Source: Clostridia bacterium
GTDB lineage: Bacteria; Bacillota; Clostridia; Oscillospirales; Acutalibacteraceae
Assembly: GCA_017399405.1 (NCBI GenBank)
Contig: JAFQCT010000016.1
Coordinates: forward strand, 222,548 to 286,547
Direction of reading: 5' to 3'
Length of the DNA stretch: 64,000 nucleotides
Below, piece by piece: positions 60,555 to 64,000 of this stretch (position 1 is its first letter; the number at the start of each line of letters is the position of its first letter). The position numbers and the translations under genes are program-made. A model generated the notes under the pieces. That model saw nothing but the letters and a program-made list of their open reading frames with translations, searched no databases and was not told the origin of the DNA.

Positions 60555-61924
60555 TTTATAATCGCCTCAAATGCTTGTCTAATATTTTTTGCAGGAACAA
60601 TTTCAATTTCATTAAAGAGATATTTAGGTAATTTTGAATAGTTATGATAAGGAATAACACACTTTTCAAAACCTAATTTTGCAGCCTCTTTTATTCTCTG
60701 CTCACAAGAATTTACTGAACGAATCTCCCCTGCTAATCCAATTTCGCCAAAAGCTAATGTTTTTTCAGGTACAACAACATCTTTAAGGCTTGAAACAATT
60801 GCAAGTGCTATTGATAAATCGGCTGCAGTTTCATCAATTCGCAATCCGCCAATAACATTTGTGTAGCAATCCATATTTCCAAGGAAATAACCGCATCGTT
60901 TTTCAAGAACTGCAATAAGCATTGCCATTCTGTTATATTCAATACCCGTTGCCATTCTTCTTGGATTACCAAAACCACTTGGTGTAACAAGACTTTGCAC
61001 TTCAGCAAGAATCGGTCTTGAGCCCTCCATTAAACAAGCAACGCAAGTGCCTGATACATTTTGTGGCTTACCTGAAATAAGCATCATTGATGGATTTTCA
61101 ACCTCACAAAGACCATTATCAAGCATTTCAAATACACCGATTTCGTTAGTTGACCCGTAACGGTTTTTAACTGCTCTTAAAATGCGGTAAGATGTATTTC
61201 TGTCACCCTCAAAATACAGAACACAGTCAACGATATGTTCAAGTACTTTAGGACCTGCAATATTACCGTCTTTGTTTACATGACCTACAAGAAATATTGG
61301 AATATTTGATGCTTTTGCAGTTCTTGTGAAAAGGTTTGTAGATTCACGAACTTGCGTAACACTACCCGGTGATGAATTTAATTCGCTTATTTCCATAGTT
61401 TGTATGGAGTCAATTATTACAATGTCAGGCTTTTCAGATTGAATATATTCGCTTATATATTGTGCATCAGTTTCGCAAAGAACTGAAAGATTTTCGGTTG
61501 ATACTGAAAGTCGTGACGCACGGAGTTTAATCTGATGTGCAGATTCTTCGCCGGATACATATAAAATCTTTAATCCCTCACCTAAATATTCACAAATCTG
61601 TAAAAGGATTGTTGATTTACCAATACCCGGGTCACCGCTTAAAAGTACTACAGAGCCTTTAACAAGACCGCCACCAAGTACGCGATTTAATTCTTTAAGT
61701 CCTGTATTGTATCTGTGACCTGTGTCAGCAGTAATCTGTGCAAGTGGGTATGCCCTGCCACGATTTGAGCCGACAAGTGATTTCTTGGTAGTTTCTTTAA
61801 CGACTGTCTTGATTTCTTCATTAAGAGTGTTCCACTCGTTACAATTAGGGCATTGACCAAGCCAACGGGGTGTTTCATAACTACATTCGCTACAAATATA
61901 TACTGATTTAGACTTCTGAGCCAT
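60551..61924 (-). CDS. radA: DNA repair protein RadA (Sms)
   Basis: A 457-residue RadA. It starts with a zinc finger (CSECSYETPRWLGQCPNC, about 11-28), then Walker A GDPGIGKST (about 94-102), the RadA-specific KNRYGSTNEIGVFEM, and a C-terminal Lon-protease-like domain (about 270-450). It helps branch migration in recombination repair. The ATG follows GGAGGTCC and lies 17 nt inside the upstream amidase gene. It overlaps the GME-fold-like gene by 4 nt. Confidence 0.96.
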   Translation of the reverse strand: MAQKSKSVYICSECSYETPRWLGQCPNCNEWNTLNEEIKTVVKETTKKSLVGSNRGRAYPLAQITADTGHRYNTGLKELNRVLGGGLVKGSVVLLSGDPGIGKSTILLQICEYLGEGLKILYVSGEESAHQIKLRASRLSVSTENLSVLCETDAQYISEYIQSEKPDIVIIDSIQTMEISELNSSPGSVTQVRESTNLFTRTAKASNIPIFLVGHVNKDGNIAGPKVLEHIVDCVLYFEGDRNTSYRILRAVKNRYGSTNEIGVFEMLDNGLCEVENPSMMLISGKPQNVSGTCVACLMEGSRPILAEVQSLVTPSGFGNPRRMATGIEYNRMAMLIAVLEKRCGYFLGNMDCYTNVIGGLRIDETAADLSIALAIVSSLKDVVVPEKTLAFGEIGLAGEIRSVNSCEQRIKEAAKLGFEKCVIPYHNYSKLPKYLFNEIEIVPAKNIRQAFEAIIN

Positions 61925-62624
61925 TTTGGACCTCCGAAATATTATAATTTATTATTCCTGTTGCAATTGATAATGCCATATTATTTTGATATGTGCTATC
62001 TTTCAATTGATTTAACTCGCTTTGATTTGAAACAAATCCACATTCAACCATAACTGCGGGTTTAGTAGCGTTATAAAGTACATAAATATCTGTACCCGAC
62101 TTTTTAATTTGACGCTTGTTATTCGGCTGTAGTTGGCTTTTGACAGCGTTTTGAATAAGCCCTGCAATTTCTCGGCTTTCATCGCAATTCGCCGAATAAA
62201 AGGTCTGTGTGCCCCAAATTCTGCTATCTTCGTATTTGTTTTGGTGTATACTCAAATAAATACAATTTTCGTACAAGTCCATTGTAGCAGTACGATTGCG
62301 GATATCAGAAACTTTTCGCTGACGAATTGTATCTCCTGTTGTGTGAATTGCAGTATCAGTTGTTCGTATTAAATGAGTTTTATAGCCGAATAATGTAAGA
62401 ATATCATTAACTTTTAATGATATTTGCAAGTTTATGTCTTTCTCATAAGTGCCATCAATCCCTACTGCACCGCCATCTTCACCACCGTGACCTGCATCAA
62501 TGATTATTACGGGTAAAGTGCTATTGATTATGCTATTAGAAGATGCAAATTGAATTTGGCACAAAAGTACAGAGGTAACGCAAACAACTGTAGCAAGAAT
62601 TAACGCAATTAACGACTTTTTCAC
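61908..62624 (-). CDS. cwlD: N-acetylmuramoyl-L-alanine amidase, CwlD-like
   Basis: A 238-residue amidase_3 protein with an N-terminal membrane/signal helix (about 3-24) and a zinc amidase domain. Ligands are His in IIDAGHGGEDGG, Glu in TYEKDINL, and His in YLSIHQNKY; the catalytic Glu is in VMVECGFVSN. Length and single-domain layout match CwlD, which makes muramic-delta-lactam in spore cortex and is needed for germination. I start at the GTG 62622-62624, after GGGGTGATTTT. A vegetative amidase cannot be excluded. Confidence 0.78.
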   Translation of the reverse strand: MKKSLIALILATVVCVTSVLLCQIQFASSNSIINSTLPVIIIDAGHGGEDGGAVGIDGTYEKDINLQISLKVNDILTLFGYKTHLIRTTDTAIHTTGDTIRQRKVSDIRNRTATMDLYENCIYLSIHQNKYEDSRIWGTQTFYSANCDESREIAGLIQNAVKSQLQPNNKRQIKKSGTDIYVLYNATKPAVMVECGFVSNQSELNQLKDSTYQNNMALSIATGIINYNISEVQNGSEV

Positions 62625-62703
62625 AAAATCACCCCATAAAATATATGGGAATAATTTTAACAATATTATTTTACATTAAGAGTTCATAATTTACAAGCAA
62701 AAA

Positions 62704-62737
62704 AATAAAGCGTACAGCATAAACTGTACGCTTTATT
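62704..62737 (-). terminator. Terminator after the small secreted protein gene
   Basis: AATAAAGCGTACAG (62704-62717) and CTGTACGCTTTATT (62724-62737) are a perfect 14-bp pair around CATAAA. On the minus strand a TTTTTTT tract follows. Confidence 0.93.
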
Positions 62738-62788
62738 GTACTGAATATTAAATTTTTAGTTTCGGTTTTACACGATTAAATACCATAA

Positions 62789-63193
62789 TTATGGGTAATC
62801 GTATGTTGTGTGTGTTTCACTACCTGCTGTGCAAGTTACTTTAATTCTGTAATCACTGAAAACATTGATAAGGCGTGTTTCTTCAAGGCCAAGTGAAGTA
62901 CCTGTGCCAGACTTTGTCCAAGTTTCAATTGTTTCATAACCTGTTGATTTTTCTTTTTGTAATTCAATTTTTATGTATAGTGAAGTTGAAACCTTTGAAA
63001 TAAGTACAACACTTGAGGTTGAATTCAAACCACTGATAGTAAAAGATGTTGTTACACTACCTATGGTAGTAAAGCAAGGCATAACACCGTAATCATCTTC
63101 CACTACAGCAGCAGAAGACATAATTACAAAAGAAGAAAACAACATAGCGAGAATTAAAAGTATACTTACAGATTTTTTTATAGTTTTTACCAA
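62789..63193 (-). CDS. Small secreted beta-rich protein
   Basis: A 134-residue exported protein with a signal peptide (about 1-28, cleavage near SSAAV) and no lipobox. The mature part is Ser/Thr-rich, with alternating strands and the repeats KIELQKEKSTGYETIETWTK and GTGTSLGLEETRLI. It resembles the small immunoglobulin-like proteins (DUF6147-like) common in gut Clostridia; function unknown. The start is TTG (63191-63193), 7 nt after AGGGGG. A strong terminator follows. Confidence 0.65.
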   Translation of the reverse strand: MVKTIKKSVSILLILAMLFSSFVIMSSAAVVEDDYGVMPCFTTIGSVTTSFTISGLNSTSSVVLISKVSTSLYIKIELQKEKSTGYETIETWTKSGTGTSLGLEETRLINVFSDYRIKVTCTAGSETHTTYDYP

Positions 63194-63252
63194 TTTTATA
63201 CCCCCTTAAAAAAACATACATCGTATTTTAAGAAAGGTTTGTTACTATTAAT

Positions 63253-63882
63253 TTATTTTACAGTTTCCGCAATTTTTAATAACTCACCTTTTGAAACCGT
63301 ACTATGTATCTGATAAACATAGTCATTTTTATTCCATACTATGCAATTGTAATCCGTTTCATCATCATAGAATGTGTATGTTGTATCATTAATAATTATA
63401 TTATCAATAATTCCTGCTTCTGTATCAAATTCAACTTTATTAGCGGACGAACTTTTTATAATATTGATAATTGTACCACTAGAATTCTCATAATCGAGGA
63501 ATATATTTTTTGATGAAACATATTCATTAATTTTTTCAAACCCTTCAGGAATATAACCAACAGTGATTTCACCATTTACTGAATTATCGTTTGATTCTGT
63601 AAGCTGATATCTGCTGAAAATATCAAAATTATCAATAATATATTCGCGTGATGATGGGATTACAAACGCAGTCAATAACAGTGCTGATAATACTGCGGCA
63701 ATCATTAAAACTTTAACTGTTTTTGTAGTAAACCTGTGATAACGGTTGTCACGCATTTTATTAAATAGTTTTCTTTTCCATTTTTCATGATTTTTAGTGT
63801 ATTCTGCTTCAGGAACAATTTCAGGTATAGTTGCGAGCCAATCATTTAATGACATTTCACATGCTTTTTCAAAATTATTCAT
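63253..63882 (-). CDS. DUF4367-like membrane protein, probable anti-sigma-type partner
   Basis: A 209-residue protein: a cytoplasmic N-terminus of about 55 residues, one membrane helix (about 56-77) and an extracytoplasmic domain. GEITVGYIPEGFEKINEYVS is typical of DUF4367 domains, which often sit on anti-sigma-like proteins. I start at the ATG 63880-63882, behind GGAGAG. It overlaps the end of the sigma-factor gene by 8 nt. Together they look like a sigma/anti-sigma pair, though a zinc-binding anti-sigma motif is not seen. Confidence 0.7.
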   Translation of the reverse strand: MNNFEKACEMSLNDWLATIPEIVPEAEYTKNHEKWKRKLFNKMRDNRYHRFTTKTVKVLMIAAVLSALLLTAFVIPSSREYIIDNFDIFSRYQLTESNDNSVNGEITVGYIPEGFEKINEYVSSKNIFLDYENSSGTIINIIKSSSANKVEFDTEAGIIDNIIINDTTYTFYDDETDYNCIVWNKNDYVYQIHSTVSKGELLKIAETVK

Positions 63883-64000
63883 TATTCTCTCCATTAACAT
63901 AATTTCTTACAAATTGCATGCCAAGCATACATCTTTTTCTTACAAGTGGCTTTGATATGTTAAGATATTTACTTATTTCTTCGCCGGTCATATTATAATA
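63875..64000 (-). CDS. Sigma-70-family RNA polymerase sigma factor, C-terminal part (truncated by window edge)
   Basis: The last 41 codons of a minus-strand gene enter at the right edge. MTGEEISKYLNISKPLVRKR is the helix-turn-helix of sigma region 4, which contacts the -35 element. Only this domain is visible, so the ECF class assignment is inference. The stop (63875-63877) lies 8 nt within the DUF4367-like gene, indicating coupled translation. Confidence 0.72.
   Translation of the reverse strand, partial: YYNMTGEEISKYLNISKPLVRKRCMLGMQFVRNYVNGENNE

Noticed and set aside
1-64000. CRISPR array, insertion sequence, prophage, toxin-antitoxin or defence island
   Set aside because: No regularly spaced repeats, transposase motifs, terminal repeats or recognisable defence genes were seen on either strand.

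Overview
This is a low-GC window from an endospore-forming Bacillota, most likely a gut-type Clostridia (Oscillospiraceae/Ruminococcaceae-like). The evidence is a complete spoIIIAA-AH operon, a cotJABC operon, a CwlD-like amidase, a SpoIIM-like protein, strong Shine-Dalgarno sites (many of the form GGTGAT), frequent GTG/TTG starts, and Gram-positive regulators (lysine riboswitch, tyrosyl T-box). Assignments rest on motif recognition and gene order only; no database search was run.

Layout. 1-1700: a truncated PadR repressor with its promoter and nested inverted repeats, a membrane-anchored EEP-fold hydrolase, and tRNA-Pro(GGG) followed by a structured segment that ends in a second copy of the tRNA 3' end. 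1.7-7.1 kb: a ZIP metal transporter, DNA polymerase IV, and a MATE exporter plus ABC-F ATPase pair. 7.1-14.4 kb (minus): a purine operon with xpt, a BMP-family lipoprotein, a NupO/P/Q-like ABC transporter and a COG2509 flavoprotein. 14.5-22.7 kb (plus): maltodextrin ABC transporter, 4-alpha-glucanotransferase and glycogen/maltodextrin phosphorylase. 22.7-24.6 kb: a small membrane protein, BirA without DNA-binding domain, and BioY. 24.6-28.7 kb (minus): deoxyribonucleoside salvage (zinc-tail membrane protein, deoC, deoB, cdd, pyrimidine-nucleoside phosphorylase).

28.8-29.9 kb: cotJABC. 29.9-32.7 kb (minus): a large YfhO-type membrane protein. 32.8-37.5 kb: spoIIIA operon. 37.6-47.0 kb: the clostridial housekeeping cluster nusB, TsaD-like gene, xseA, xseB, ispA, dxs, tlyA, nadK, argR, recN. 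47.0-48.5 kb: T-box and tyrS. 48.5-52.1 kb (minus): lysine/diaminopimelate operon (asd, dapA, dapB, tandem-ACT protein) behind a lysine riboswitch, with promoters overlapping those of the divergent queA-tgt-yajC genes. 54.9-57.0 kb: TIGR04086 protein, SpoIIM-like protein and a convergent XerC/D recombinase, followed by a 690-bp AT-rich gap with nested inverted repeats. 57.7-59.6 kb (minus): small accessory genes (HD hydrolase, GNAT, P-loop kinase-like). 59.6-62.6 kb (minus): CwlD-like amidase, radA, a GME-fold-like protein and a tiny protein. The right end has a small secreted protein and a DUF4367-like membrane protein downstream of a truncated sigma factor.

Most of the window is ordinary core genome. 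I see no CRISPR array, insertion sequence, prophage or recognisable defence system. The least explained items are the tRNA-3'-end repeat unit (1383-1626), the nested inverted repeats at 57540-57675, the lone ACT-domain protein in the lysine operon, the zinc-tail protein heading the deoxyribonucleoside operon, and the GME-fold-like protein in the radA operon.
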